The notes under the pieces: generated by a model
Told to the model about the DNA's origin: nothing
The model's database searches: none
The model's input: only the letters and a program-made list of their open reading frames with translations
Position numbers and translations under genes: made by a program
Assembly: GCF_027887165.1 (NCBI RefSeq)
Contig: NC_077233.1
Location: forward strand, 221,148,105 to 221,212,104
Length of the DNA: 64,000 nt
Origin: Monodelphis domestica
Taxonomy: Eukaryota; Chordata; Mammalia; Didelphimorphia; Didelphidae
Direction of reading: 5' to 3'
Shown here: piece after piece, positions 45,701 through 57,219 of the stretch
Numbering within the stretch: position 1 is the stretch's first letter
How the letters are laid out: every line of letters starts with the position of its first letter

Positions 45701-47084
45701 TAGACCTGGCACTTTATCCACTGTGCTACCTAGCTGCCTCCAGTAAGTTTATATTAAGCACATACTATGTATTAGGCGCTGGGGATTCAAATACAAAAGT
45801 TCTTGCTCCTCAGGCTCACATTTTGAAGTGTACAGACAGGTGTATGAAAAACAGATCTAAGATAACAGATCTTAGTGGTGGGGAGGTCTCAGTGTTGAGG
45901 TGGACCTTTAGCAGAAGTCAAGGGAAAGTGACAAGGGAGTATACACATAGTATTGCAAAGGTATGGAAGATGACCAACAAGGCCAGTTTGGCCTACAGTT
46001 TTGCAGAAAGGATGTTTTTATTGTGTAATAAAGCTGGAAAGATAAGATGGTGCTAGGTTGCAAAGAACTTTAAATACTAAACTGGGGGAGATATTTGATT
46101 CTAGGGGTATTTATTTAGGGAGCCACTCGAATTTGGGTAGCGTGACATGGTTAGACCTACAATTTAAGAAAATAATTTTGGTGGCTCTGGAAGTGGATTG
46201 CAATGAGGGGATACAGATGTCTAGGCCGGTGGTGAGACTTAACTAGTAGGTTGAAATGAGTGAAGAGATGAGGATGAGGCCACAACTGCCTTGTTCTTCT
46301 GTCAAAGCTTTCCATACTGCAAATTGGAAATAACCTTGTCGATGCTGACTGCATAGTATTCTAAGCTGTAGAGAGCTTAGAACAATTGCCAATTTATCTC
46401 CTCTCTGGGTCCTCCTAATTTTGATGTTGTAAAGATTTCATATACCCAAAGTATGTTCAGTATTAGATGCTACAGCTAGATAATTGAATAAAGTATATTA
46501 GTAGGATCACAAGTGAATAGGTTTCATGAATGTTAATCTAACCTTTCCTTATAGGTGTGCAGCTATAATGAGAGCTTCTGAATCGAAGTCATCTGGAGCT
46601 TCAAACAAATTGTCTTCCAGTTGGCTAGCTCAGCAATTAAGGTATTAGTTATATTTAAAATTACACATTGTTCTAGGGTTTAACATTCTGAACAAAATAA
46701 CTGGTGGTTCTCTGCTGCTTTATTGAAAAAAAAATCTTTGTAATGTAATTAATGGTATACATTTTAAATTACATGCCCCAGTTGCATATAACTTGAAAGA
46801 ATTGTCTTCATTCTTGTAATAGATAGTTAACCTTTCAGTTCTTTTGAGCTCCATATTATAAATGCTGCTTTAAACTCTAATACAGCACAAGACTTAATTG
46901 AGCAGTAAAAATTTGTAGCTAGTAATTGAACTGTTAATTTTTAAAGTATAAATTGTGGATGTGTTTCTTATTTAGCCTTAACATACCTTGTGACTGAGTT
47001 CTTTTCACTTGTAGCTATTAGAATAAATCTAAAAAAATGAAAACTTTCTTTCTGTTCTTTTTCAGAGGGAAACAAAAGTGTTGA
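42729..47084 (+). CDS. ZFAND2A: ZFAND2A (AIRAP), AN1 zinc-finger stress protein, complete, 6 coding exons
   Basis: Seen: joining 42729-42783, 43178-43272, 44192-44323, 44875-45026, 46555-46641 and 47066-47084 gives 540 nt (179 aa plus TGA) with GT-AG borders and matching phases throughout. It opens MEFPDLGKHCSEKTCKQLDF, the family signature. AN1 finger 1 uses C10, C15, C25, C28, C33, H36, H42 and C44. AN1 finger 2 uses C100, C105, C115, C118, C123, H126, H132 and C134. A C2HC-like set (C57, C60, H79, C84) lies between them. The start codon has A at -3 and G at +4, and I see no upstream ATG in the predicted leader. Known: AIRAP is a cytosolic protein induced by arsenite and heat through HSF1; it binds the 19S proteasome cap and helps clear misfolded protein. 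Inference: it is the 2A rather than the 2B paralogue because there are no ubiquitin-interacting motifs and no prenylation CAAX end. The C-terminus (SSSWLAQQLRGKQKC) extends past the second finger as in the longer mouse form. Confidence 0.95.
43567..43630 (-). repeat. Type 1 SINE fragment in ZFAND2A intron 3
   Basis: ATTTGAACCTAGGACTTCC to CAGTTAGCTGCCC: only the head half of a reverse SINE. Confidence 0.85.
45566..45741 (-). repeat. Type 1 SINE in ZFAND2A intron 5
   Basis: Reverse copy from AAAGTCCTTACTTTCTG to CTACCTAGCTGCCTCC. Confidence 0.92.
45745..46350 (+). repeat. Ancient unclassified ~600-bp repeat in ZFAND2A intron 5
   Basis: ATTAAGCACATACTATGTATT and GGCGCTGGGGATTCAAATAC start it, followed by text with GGTTGCAAAGAACTTTAAAT and TGACATGGTTAGACCTAC. 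The family recurs at 50.9 and 60.1 kb. The 125-residue open frame inside it is not supported as coding. Confidence 0.5.
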
Positions 47085-48572
47085 TGGTAATTTGACACTC
47101 CTGTCTTTGACCTGGCAATGATTCTACACATTGTAATATAATTTACAGTAATGTGAGATTTCCTACAAAACCTGTTATTTACCTTTTGTTAACTTATCTG
47201 ATATTTTCTTATATTTTTCAGGGGTAATTGTAAAATGTAATTAAAATTGTTTTAAACCAGTCTTATTTTGGACATAATGGTTTCATCACCTCCATTAGGA
47301 ACAAAAATAGTGCCTTTAATAACTTTGTACATTTATACATACTTTACATTTTAATTATAACTTTAATTTATAACAAATTTTAACATTTTGTTCTTGTATT
47401 GCTTTTTGATCATAACTTAAATGTATTAGGATGCCACAGAGTTGTTTCTGGTGCCTTTTATACCATTGACTTTTTGGAGCTGTCTCTTTAAAAAATCTCT
47501 TCTTGAGTTGAGGTACTTCAAAAATTCTTGTACCTTTATGTTTTGAGTAAATTGGCCAAATTTTGTTAGGTTATTGTTCTTAGTGCCTGAGGAAAGATTT
47601 GAAATAAGTATTTCTTTCTGCCTTTGTTTTTCCAAAACAATTTTGAAATGCATTTTAAAAGAATGATCAATAATGACATTGACAGAATATTTGGACATAG
47701 TCATTACTTAAGAAAAATAAACCAAAAATATTTAAGCTGGTGTATGGAACTTTTTTTTTTTTGGACAGGACACAGAAAGTGTTTCAAAGCAGTGAATACC
47801 ATTCTCTTCTGAAGAATATTAAAAGTAATACCAAATAATATAGAAAGAGGCAGAGGAACTTTCATATGAGGTTTGTTGTAGCTGCCTTCATAGAAGGCTA
47901 GTGGTGTTCCTTTTTGAAACCAAGATACTAAAGCTGTTAATAGAGACAAATATTTAAGAATGTTGCTCTGAATGCATGGGCAGTGTAATAATGCAAGAAT
48001 ATTAGTGATAGTGATCTTCTGGGCCACTGCCAAAATGTGTTTTTGTTTTATTAAATAGACAGTGAAATCTCGTGTCAGCTTTTATTACAAGTAATCTATA
48101 GGTAGATATTAATTAAACCATAAAAGTTTATAGACAACATAAAATAGGCATATTTTTATAGAGCTTATACAAATTGATTTATTTGGAGTTATGGAATGGT
48201 TTCAAAATCACTAAAGCCTGTGAATAGGATCATTATTCTCTACTGAATGGAAGGTAGTGCCATGTATTATGTGAGCTATTGTATTCTGAGATGTAATCTT
48301 TACCACAAGCTAAGAGAATCCCTGTCTTGAAGGTTCAGCAGACAACCATACTTTTGATGCTGTGAAGATAATTATAACTATATGGAATTTTTTCTTCTGG
48401 AGTATTCCACAACTTCATCCCTTGTATTTTGTCTAATATGATTTATGCTTCAACCAAGTTCCCCTTCATCCACCCTCCATCAAGTTATTTTTATATGCAG
48501 TTTTTATTCTGTTCATAGGACTCACTTAGTAGCACCTTTATAAAGCACCATATTTTTTTTGGTATGAATAAA
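47085..48572 (+). other. ZFAND2A: ZFAND2A 3' UTR and candidate polyadenylation signals
   Basis: After the stop the sequence is AT-rich and free of recognised repeats. AATAAA hexamers occur at 47716-47721 and 48567-48572. The second is followed within 40 bases by a T-rich stretch, as expected at a cleavage site. The 3' UTR is therefore about 0.65 kb or 1.5 kb; which signal is used cannot be decided here. Confidence 0.5.
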
Positions 48573-49078
48573 CATGATATCACAAGGCATGCTTTTGTCT
48601 TTTTTATCTCCAAGTTAACCTCTTATAAAATTAGAAAGTGTTTATCAAAAGGATTCCTGTAAATCAGAGGAATGTTTAAAAAGCTCTTCCACTGAAGGGA
48701 TGTGTATATGAGAAATATTAAACTTTCACTGTGACATGGTAAGTATAAAAGTTGCCTTTAGGTACACTTCTGAGTTTTGTTCTATCTAGTCATGATTTCC
48801 TCAGCAAAGGGGAGGGAAATGGCCACTGAGCTTATTTTCCATGACATAAGAGATTTTCATTTATCAGAGCACTTGATAGCCCAGGTTTTCACTGCTGCTT
48901 TTTTGAACTTAATATAGATTCTAGATAGTAATAAATGGTTAAAAACCTTATTTCTCCTCACATTAAACCCTGTTTTGTAACAATTGAACTTGAACTAGAT
49001 GACTTGGAGGCTAAAATATTCCTGGCCTTCCAAGTGAATCTCAAAAGACTAGCGTTTCTGGAATTCAGATACTTTTAA

Positions 49079-49167
49079 AATGGATTTTTATTGACATTAT
49101 TTTTGTTTTCCATTGTATCCCTCCCTTCAGTCATGGAAAACGGAAGTAATGTCAATAAAAATCCATT
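49079..49167. other. Near-perfect 35-bp-stem hairpin
   Basis: The arms 49079-49113 and 49133-49167 pair over 35 bases with only three G-U type mismatches, separated by a 19-base loop. The flanking A- and T-rich bases extend the pairing a little. It may be a palindromic MITE (mariner-type elements of this size exist) and, if transcribed, would look like a microRNA precursor. No family was recognised. Confidence 0.75.
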
Positions 49168-49169
49168 TT

Positions 49170-50165
49170 TTTTAAAGAAGGAGAAGTTCAGCTTTAACCA
49201 ACACATTGAAAAAAAAAAGTCGTTATGCAGTTTCTCATACCCACCATGGTTCCCTATATCTTTGCAAAGTAGCAGGAAGAAGTATATTTCTAAGCTGTTT
49301 ATTGTTAATGAGACAACTGGGAAAAGAAAAAGGAAGTATTTTTCTTGGTCCTGAAAAGATTTGTTGCCAGGAGTTAGGGATGCAGAGATAGATAAAAGGG
49401 TGTTCACTCCCCATAAGTATAAAGTTTAAATCAAATATTAAATTTAAAATTAGGAGGTATACCAACAGTACTATTTAGTCTTTTTATGCATATTATACAT
49501 TCTCTGAGATTCCTTTAAAGTAACATGTTACTAATTGTAGTTTTCTTAAGTACATTTATCCTAAGATTTTAAAAAATTTGGATTTTAAAAAATGAGTGGT
49601 CAAATGTTTATGAATAAACAATTGGTTTATAAATTGACTGACAGTTTAGAAATCTTGGGTTAACTGTACTTAGGAAAATTGTTATTGATGTTCCCTAAAA
49701 GAATACATACCTTCACTAAGGGTTACTCATTTTAGTTAGTATATATGTTATTTTGAGGAATAGCATTGAAATATGTTCACATAGGGCTTTTGGGTTTCAT
49801 TGTATTATCTTTCCCTTAAAATATGTAAAAACTTAGACCACCACTGAAATCCTTGTTATGATTTATTTTAGAATAATATTTTGTACCTATAGATAGGGAC
49901 AGCATCTAGTTAACTGATCTCTTGCTGTTTTCTGTCCATTACAATCTGGAAAAAAAAGGATTATTATTAGTGTGAACACTATTCTCTCCTTATTTTGGTC
50001 CTAGGTAAACATTACAGAGAAGAGCAGATAAAAGTAGAAGGGTATTTTAGAAAATAGATTAAATATATAAACATTAAGAATTTTAGTACAAATATAATTC
50101 CTGAATTAAACATTACACATATAAAGATAACTACTCTACAATTTGCTGATATTCCTTAAAAAAAA
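49170..50165. other. No gene or repeat recognised
   Basis: AT-rich intergenic DNA between ZFAND2A and C7orf50. Confidence 0.4.
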
Positions 50166-50171
50166 AACAAA

Positions 50172-50353
50172 AACCCTTAGCTTCTTTGGAATCTTAGTAT
50201 ACAAATATTGATTCCAAGAGTGGGAAGGGCTAGGCAACTGGGATTTAAGTTACTTGCCAGGGTCACACAGGAAGTGTGAGGCCAAATTTGAATCTAGGAC
50301 TGACCCTCCTGTCTCTAGCACTGGCTATCCACTCGGCCACCTAGCTGCCCCTT
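50172..50353 (-). repeat. Type 1 SINE, diverged
   Basis: Reverse copy from AAAAACCCTTAGC to CCACCTAGCTGCCCC. Confidence 0.9.
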
Positions 50354-50504
50354 TAGGATTCCTTTCAAATATGTCAGCAGGTTTCATGTTGCTTAGATGT
50401 TGTATTATAAAAGAATACTGCTTTAATTTTAAAGCCCATCTACTCATTTTCTGAAGTAAGCAACTTTCATCTTAAAATCAGACAAGTGAAAAGTGCTTTA
50501 AGCT

Positions 50505-50640
50505 ACAGTGTAGTTGGATTGGAATTCAAAAACTCGCTTTGATAGTAGCTCTACCACTTTGGGAAAATCTCAGTTTCTATTTCCTTATCTATAAAATGGG
50601 GATAATATTGTAAATGTTACTTGTCATTAATTGAAAATAA
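50505..50640 (+). repeat. MIR-type CORE-SINE fragment
   Basis: GTAGCTCTACCACTTTGGG, TCAGTTTCTATTTCCTTATC and TAAAATGGGGATAATATTG. Confidence 0.65.
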
Positions 50641-50789
50641 GCCAAATTAAATTGCAGTCAAATCTTAATCTGATTGCTAGTTCAGTCTTCTGTTCATTTG
50701 AACTATATAATTCTAGAGTAGGAATTTGTGGACAGATTTGGAGAGTGCTTAGAATGCTATGTGAATGTGGATACTTAATTTCTGCATAT

Positions 50790-50890
50790 ATTTATAGCAG
50801 CATGGTATAGTAGAAATGGCTACTGTACTTGGAATCAAGAAGACCTTGGTTAAAATTTTACCATAGATATTGGATAGCTATGGAGTCCTG
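50790..50890 (+). repeat. MIR-type CORE-SINE fragment
   Basis: AGCATGGTATAGTAGAAATGG with ACTTGGAATCAAGAAGACC, the 5' part of a MIR-type element. Confidence 0.55.
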
Positions 50891-50894
50891 TACA

Positions 50895-51240
50895 AGTCAG
50901 CCAGTCAACAACCATTTATCAAGCACTTAACTTTGTTAGGCCCAGTGCTAAGCAAATGGAATTTAAAAAAAGAAACAGGGTCCTTGACCTCAAAGTCACA
51001 ATTTAATGGAAGAGTCAGCAGGATAACTCTACTGAAAGGCCCATTGCAAGAAGTGGGATTGTAGCTGAATTTTAAAGGAAGCCTCCAAAGTTGTGGAGCT
51101 GAGAAGAGAGCATTCTAGGGATTGGGATAGCCAGGGGAATGGCACGGAGAGAGCAAGGAGTGTCATTTTTGAGGAATAATAAGCCATAAATGGAGTGGAA
51201 ATGTAGTTAAGGGCCAGTTTATGAAGGGTTATACATGCCA
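50895..51240 (+). repeat. Ancient unclassified repeat (same family as 45745)
   Basis: CAACCATTTATCAAGCACTT, CCCAGTGCTAAGCAAATGG and CTTGACCTCAAAGTCACA. A SINE is inserted at its end. Confidence 0.5.
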
Positions 51241-51251
51241 GAAGAGTTCTT

Positions 51252-51458
51252 TTTTTTTTTTAAATTAAACCCTTACTTTCCGTCTTGGAGTCAATACTGT
51301 GTATTGGCTCCAAGGCAGAAGTGGCAAGGGCTAGGCAATGGGGGTCAAGTGACTTGCCCAGGGTCACACAGCTGGGAAGTGGCTGAGGCCAGATTTGAAC
51401 CTAGGACCTCCCATCTCTAAGACTGGCTCTCAATCCACTGAGCTACCCAGCTTCCCCC
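51252..51458 (-). repeat. Type 1 SINE with 12-bp target duplication
   Basis: Near-consensus reverse copy. AGAAGAGTTCTT flanks it at 51240-51251 and 51459-51470. Confidence 0.95.
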
Positions 51459-51604
51459 AGAAGAGTTCTTAATCCTGGAGGTAGTAATAGGGATCCAGGG
51501 AGGCATGTCACAACCTCTCTGCCTTAGTTTCTTCAGGAGTTAGACTTGACGGCTTCAAAGGATCTTCCTAGTTCTAAAATCTATGATTCTTTAACTTTAG
51601 GATC

Positions 51605-52003
51605 TTGTTTTTCAGTCATGAAAAACCCCTCCACCTTTAGGGTTTTCTTGGCAAAGATAACCAGAGTGTAGGGGCAGCCAAGTGGAAGCCTAGAGAAGGG
51701 AGATCCTGGGTTCAAATTTGGCCTCAGACATCCCAGCTGCATAACCCTGGGGAAGTCACTTAACCCCCCCATTGCCCAGCCCTTACCACTCTTTTGCCTT
51801 AGAACCAATACACAGTATTGGTTTTAAGACAGAAGGTGAAGTCCCTTTCCTTCTCCAGCTCATTTTACATTTGTGGAAACTGAGGCAAACATGGTCAAGT
51901 CACTCACCCATGGTCTGAGTCCAGATCTGAACTCAGAAAAATGAGTCTTCCTGATTCCAGGCTCAGTGTTCCATCTGCTACAACACAAAAGGCTGCCCCT
52001 ATC
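51605..52003 (-). repeat. Type 2 SINE, reverse, split by a type 1 SINE
   Basis: The left part (CAGTCATGAAAAACCCC, TTTTCTTGGCAAAGATAACC) and the right part (TCCTTCTCCAGCTCATTT, TGGAAACTGAGGCAAACATG, GATCTGAACTCAG) are the two halves of one reverse element around the SINE at 51670-51841. Confidence 0.75.
51670..51841 (+). repeat. Type 1 SINE inside a type 2 SINE
   Basis: Forward copy from GGGGCAGCCAAGTGG through CCTGGGTTCAAATTTGG to AAGACAGAAGGTG. Confidence 0.92.
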
Positions 52004-52004
52004 T

Positions 52005-53700
52005 ATGACTTAAGGATATATAAGGATGATATTCGAAATTGGATCTTGTTATATTAGTTTAGAGATAAGAAGTAGAGAAGCTGGCTTGAGAAAGAATTGG
52101 AGTTTGAAGCAGATATGAGACTGTTAGTTTCAAATGTTGATAGTTTAATGGTTTTCCTGTGACAGTTACAGTCACACATAAAGGCTCTGGCAGCTTTGAG
52201 GAGGTAACATCTTTGCCTCTCTCACTGTCTGAGGTAAAGACCTGAAGGAGTTAAGTGTTTTCTTTTTCCAACTTGGGAAACACTATTGACTATCTATTAC
52301 TGTCTTTATAGACTGTTTAACCTTGAGAAGACCAGAGAAAGACCTGGTCTTTGGTTTGGACTCTGAGTCTGCTAAGGCTCAGAATCCCAACTTGATTCTT
52401 ATTGAGACTCAACCAGCTAGCCTTTGTTATTTTTATAACTTGGAGGTGAATTAAAAATTATAAGGATAATAGTAAAGTTTATTGTAGAATAGGGAAAATG
52501 TGGGTTAGTCAGATCAGTAAGTGCAGCCTATGAAAAACAGGAGAAGCGGTTCCTTGCGGAACCAGGGAGTTTTATTTGGGTGAAGTTAGAATCCCTTAGA
52601 GTTAGAAATCCTTTTTTATCCTTATATATTTCAATAAATATTTTATTTTTTACAATCAGCTTCTCTTTAGTGTCCTTGCAAGCCTGGTCCTGAAGAGAAG
52701 TTCCTTTATGAGTTTCACTTCATTGATATAAACTGAGGATACTTCATGAGCGCAGCAAGCATAGTATCTAAAATCAGTTTATAATCAATAATCAAAGCCA
52801 TTGCTTTATTAGTTTTTGCATTCTCGCTTTTATTTTTACACGTGCCACATTTTGACAACTCCAGATCCAGATCCTTTCAAACACCCACAACTTTAATATA
52901 GTGAAAATGAACTAGTCTGTCACCTTGGAAAAGAGGCGGGGAATTGAAACAGGATGCAGACTGCATGCAGGTATTTAAGTCATATGGTATGAGTCAGCAA
53001 AACAACTGTACCTGGGTTGTCTCATCTCATTAACAGGAACAAGGAGATTTTTTTCCTTTTTAAGCATTTTAAAATAATTTGAACTAATATTTTAACTGAC
53101 TTCCCTTTTTCAATACTGTTGGTCCCAAGTATAATGGAAATATTGAAGGGCAGAAGACCAGAATTTTAATTGAAACTATCACCTTATTAAATAAGTCACT
53201 TAATTTTCCTGTGTTTGTTTTATGTCTCAAATGAAAGTACTGAATAAGATGGCTTTAAGATAACCTAAAATGACATGTTATCTACTATATGTTACTATTA
53301 TAATCCTTTGACTATCATGGTCTTTTTATACTTGACAGATCTAGCTCTGAATACATACCAATTGTGAAACCAACGTTGTCCACAAGGTGTCAGGTTTTAA
53401 TACATAAGAATACTTTGAGAAATATTCTTAATTAACACTTTACTTACAATACTATAGAGTCAGTGGCAAAATTGGGCAAAATTATTAGGCCACACATTAG
53501 AACATAATTCGGGCATAGTTTAGCAGTCTTATGAAAATAATAAAGGTTGAAAATTACCTTGGATGGATGATGGACCATTTATAAAGGTTTTAGTTTTTAC
53601 CACTCTATTTGGAATGTACCTACCTTTAAAAATGTTACCTCCTTAGTAGAATATGCAAGATCTATTAAGTGCAGTTAAGCCATTTTTGTTATAAAACTAG
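52005..53700. other. No gene or repeat recognised
   Basis: About 1.7 kb of AT-rich intergenic DNA with no family signature. Confidence 0.4.
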
Positions 53701-53719
53701 TGCTATCCTTTCCTTTAAA

Positions 53720-53925
53720 AAAAATTTTTTTTAAACCCTTGCCTTACGTCTTGAAATCAATACTATGTATTGGTTCCAAGGCAGAAGAGTGGTAAGGACT
53801 AGGCAATGGGGGTTAAGTGACTTGCCCAGGGTCACACAGATGGGAAGTGTCTGAGGTCAGATTTGAACCTAGGACTTCCTACCTCTAGGCTTGGCTCTCA
53901 ATCCACTGAGCTACCCAGCTGCCCC
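53720..53925 (-). repeat. Type 1 SINE with 17-bp target duplication
   Basis: Near-consensus reverse copy. CTATCCTTTCCTTTAAA is repeated exactly at 53703-53719 and 53926-53942. Confidence 0.96.
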
Positions 53926-54102
53926 CTATCCTTTCCTTTAAATAAGTTTTACTCCATATCTTTGAATAGATTTTTAAAGTCTTAGATTTTTTGAAATTTA
54001 TAAAGTCTGTTCTTGTACTCAAAAGTGGCAATATTTGACAAATAATGGTAATTCTTAAAACCTTTCCCCAAACTTCATGGGCTAAAATGATAAGACTAGA
54101 AC

Positions 54103-54317
54103 AGAGGTTCTCAAACTTCGGTCTAAGAACTGCTTTATGTTTGCAAAAATTATTCAGGACTTCTTTCCCAAGAGCTTTTGTTTGTGAGTTATCAAAATTT
54201 GCCATATCAGAAATTAGAGCATCTTAGTATTATTATGAATATAGTTTTTACCTTGTGGACTCCCTGAAAAAAGATCTCAGGAACCTCCACAGGTTCTAAC
54301 ACTACTTTGAGAATCAT
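54103..54317 (+). mobile_element. Non-autonomous hAT DNA transposon
   Basis: Left end CAGAGGTTCTCAAACTT, right end near ACTTTGAGAATCAT. The interior has AAAATTATTCAGGACTTC, AGAGCTTTTGTTTGTG and CCTTGTGGACTCCCTGAAA as in known mammalian hAT relics. The flanks AGACTAGA and AGACTACG fit a diverged 8-base duplication. Confidence 0.75.
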
Positions 54318-54719
54318 AGACTACGATTCCTAAGGCTAATTCCAGTTGAAAATCTTATGATCCTATGAACTATAACTGCTTTTTGGAAGGTTTTGATCTT
54401 TGTTTCTATCAAAAATTACAAATTCTACTGCCTACTTAAAAATTAAAGATCTATCCCAGGTAAATTTTGTTAATACTAATAAATATATTTAAAGGACTTG
54501 AGAATCTAGTCAAGGGCTGGGTTGCATATCAGAAGAATATGTACCTCTATCATTAGTGAACAAGTCACCATATTTATAACATGAGAACTAATTAGTAGAG
54601 TTGATGCTATTTTGGCTTTAGATACAGTTCTTGGCACTAGGCTTGACAGCTAAGTCAATTAAGAAATTGAGTAGCTACTATATACTTAACATGGTAACAG
54701 GAAGCAAAGACAAGTGCTA

Positions 54720-54900
54720 TAAGGCATTCAGACACTTAACTTGTGTGACCCTGGACAAGCAATTTTACTTTGTCTCAGTTATCTCATCTGTAAAATGGGA
54801 CTAATATCCTTCCCAAGGTTCTGAGGATCAAATGAGATAATTGTAAAGACAGCACAGTGCCTGACACAAGTAAGCACTATATAAAAGTTAATATTATTAC
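54720..54900 (+). repeat. MIR-type CORE-SINE
   Basis: TTGTGTGACCCTGGACAAG, TCTCATCTGTAAAATGGGAC, CAAATGAGATAATTGTAAAG and CACAGTGCCTGACACAAGTA, in MIR order. Confidence 0.75.
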
Positions 54901-55109
54901 AATAGTAATCCTCAAGGAAGGTTTCATAGAAAAAGTGGGGTTTCACCTGGATCTGAAATTTCTCATGAATATTCTTCCTCATTTCTTCTTACAGATGAGT
55001 TGGGGATGGGAGTCTTTAATTTTAGGATCGCTTCCTAGCCATTCAACTTTTCTTTCCCTCATAGCAATGCTTTTAAATTCTTAGACTTCAGCAAGTACCC
55101 TCTCCCTTG

Positions 55110-55290
55110 TCCCCCTCCTGCTTTTCAGCTCATTTTTATATAGTCTACCTCTTTTAGGATGTAAAATCCCTGAGGGCAGGGATTGTTATTTTTTTAAACT
55201 TCTATTTATAACTCCAGTACTCAACTCTATGGGTAGCATGTAACAAGTGCTTTATAAATGCTTCTTGCACTGCCTCCTTATTAGGCAGAG
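55110..55290 (+). repeat. L2 3' tail fragment
   Basis: AATCCCTGAGGGCAGGGATTG, CCAGTACTCAACTCTATGGG and AAGTGCTTTATAAATGCTTC. Confidence 0.6.
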
Positions 55291-56089
55291 GGTGAGTCGA
55301 ACACTTCATGGTTCACTTTTTTTAAATCTCAAATTTCCAGAGAAGGTGGTTTTGTAGTGTAGACTAGGGGCTGGGGGTGGGTGATTGCCACAGCATTAGA
55401 TGTTTGCCCTGTTGGCATGTCACAAGAAGTCAGTTAGACTGGAGGGTTTGCTGATCATCGTTGATATGGGAGAATCCATCTCAGGAATTACTCATTTTAA
55501 GGGTTTGTTTTGGGTCAGGAAGGAGGGAGTCAGATCTGACTTAAATTTTCAGTCTAACCATTTACAGAGCAGAAGTCTTAAAATTTTACAAATCAGGGGT
55601 TGATTCATTATATTTATTGTATCTGTTGACTTGTTTGTGCAGACTTAATTGTTAATAAGCTTAGGCTAAATTTAAAAAGTGTGCTTACCTTTCCCCCACC
55701 CCCAGAAAGCACAGTTGTTAAAAATTTTACCAGCACACACCTGAGTTGCTCTAGGAATACTAAATCAGCATGAGTGCAATAAAAGGCTCAGGGAAATGCA
55801 TCTTTAACAGATCGCGTCTGCTTTCAATTAATGATAATGACGATTAAAAATTGTTAATATATTAATGAATTATAAACTAATAAAACAACTGGCATTTCTC
55901 TTATGCTTTAATATTTGCAATCCATTTTTTTTTTTTTGCATCCATTATGTCACTCACAGCCACCCCCTTGGAGAGGCACTGCGGGTCCTCGGACCCTACC
56001 TCCTCCTACACAAGTTCTCGAATATGAAGCTGGTCCCTCCTTTTCTTAACAGCGACCTAGTCTGGTAGGGTCACTGCGTAGATTATGAA

Positions 56090-56960
56090 TTGGGCTGGGG
56101 GCCATGAGGGCCCAGCGGCCTCACCCACCCAAAGGACCCAGGCCCGAGGGATTAGCCTTTCCTTGTGTTCGTTACTGCTCGGGCCGGGCCGGGCCGCCAG
56201 AGGTGTCTACCGAGAAGCCAAGGAAGGTGAGCTGTGGCCTCCAAGCCTGAGACGACAGAAAGTAAAAAAACTCAGCCTTCCTACCTTCCCGAGGTGTACA
56301 GGCCCGACCCGGAGAGGCTGCGACCGATGACCTAGGAACAGGCCCAAAGGAGCGACCTGAGGCGCTAGCAACCGACGGTTCTCTTAGCAACGGCCGGCGC
56401 CTAGAGATGACGGTAACGGAATCATACCTCGTTCAAGCGCGACTGGAAAGAAGGCGGGAGGGGAGGGGGGAAATGGGGTGGGATTAAATGCCTCCTTGAA
56501 CCTACCACTTTCTATTGGATGCCAGATAAAAGGTCGTAGACCTCCTCCAATGGAAGTGGGCTGCCTTTGGGGGCGGAACTTAAGGGGGTGGAGCGGACGG
56601 TCCCCTGGTAAGGCGGCTCACCTAGTCGAGGTTGGAAGTTCCCAGGAGTAAGCGTCCCACGTGCAGGTGAGTTGACAGGCGGCGGGGCCGAGTGTGGGTC
56701 TCGAGCGGATCGCTCCTGCGTGGTTCCGGATGACTTCAGAATCTGGGTCTCTGAGCTAGGAGCTCGGGTCCGACTTGAGGGTCTGGGAGTCGTCCACGTG
56801 GGTGTATGAAGGGATGCTAGTGAAATGTGGCGTGGAGGGGACTCGGACAGACTCTGGGGCTGTGCCGCTGTCGAGACGGTCTATGGTCTGCAGTTTGCGA
56901 CTTTGTAATGCTGTTCAGGGCGATGCAACAAATATTCTTTAGGTGCATACTGAGTGCAGA
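56090..56960 (+). promoter_or_regulatory. C7orf50: CpG-rich promoter region of C7orf50
   Basis: CpG dinucleotides are frequent here and rare in the surrounding AT-rich DNA. The segment includes a repeated GGGCC tract near 56180, an inverted CCAAT box (56514-56518), a forward CCAAT box (56547-56551) and a GC box (56569-56578). There is no good TATA box at the expected distance, which fits a housekeeping-type promoter. The upstream half could also drive a divergent transcript, but I see no convincing gene there. Confidence 0.7.
56600..56666 (+). other. C7orf50: C7orf50 non-coding exon 1 (approximate 5' end)
   Basis: A perfect donor (CAG then GTGAGT) follows 56666 inside CpG-rich DNA, with an E-box CACGTG at 56658-56663 in the exon itself. 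No ATG precedes the donor in this short exon. It pairs with the coding exon at 60428, giving intron 1 of about 3.8 kb. The transcription start is not precisely defined. Confidence 0.55.
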
Positions 56961-57219
56961 CTTACAGCTTTATAGCCTTAAACAGTAGTTTTGCAGAGCC
57001 AATGCGGATCATTCTAGAGCACAGTGTGAAAAAGCCCGGATCTGAGATTCCTTTTTGTTTTGAAAGTCGTCTTAGTACTTGAAATTGCCATTGATGATAA
57101 TAATAGTACTTTCAATTCAAAGTCTTGAGCGCCAGACAGTATAAAGTATTATTGATTTCAATTAACCGATAACTATTATCTGATTCTCAGATCAGCCTGA
57201 TGTTTAAGATACCATTAGA

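Noticed and set aside
45679-46056. 125-residue frame in ZFAND2A intron 5
   Set aside because: It overlaps a SINE and an ancient dispersed repeat; the gene's own exons splice around it.
47624-47812. Short frames in the ZFAND2A 3' UTR region
   Set aside because: AT-rich, no family similarity, and located in predicted untranslated sequence.
56085-56330. 81-residue frame in the CpG-rich region
   Set aside because: GC-rich DNA lowers stop frequency. There is no donor or acceptor context, and no conserved protein is recognised.
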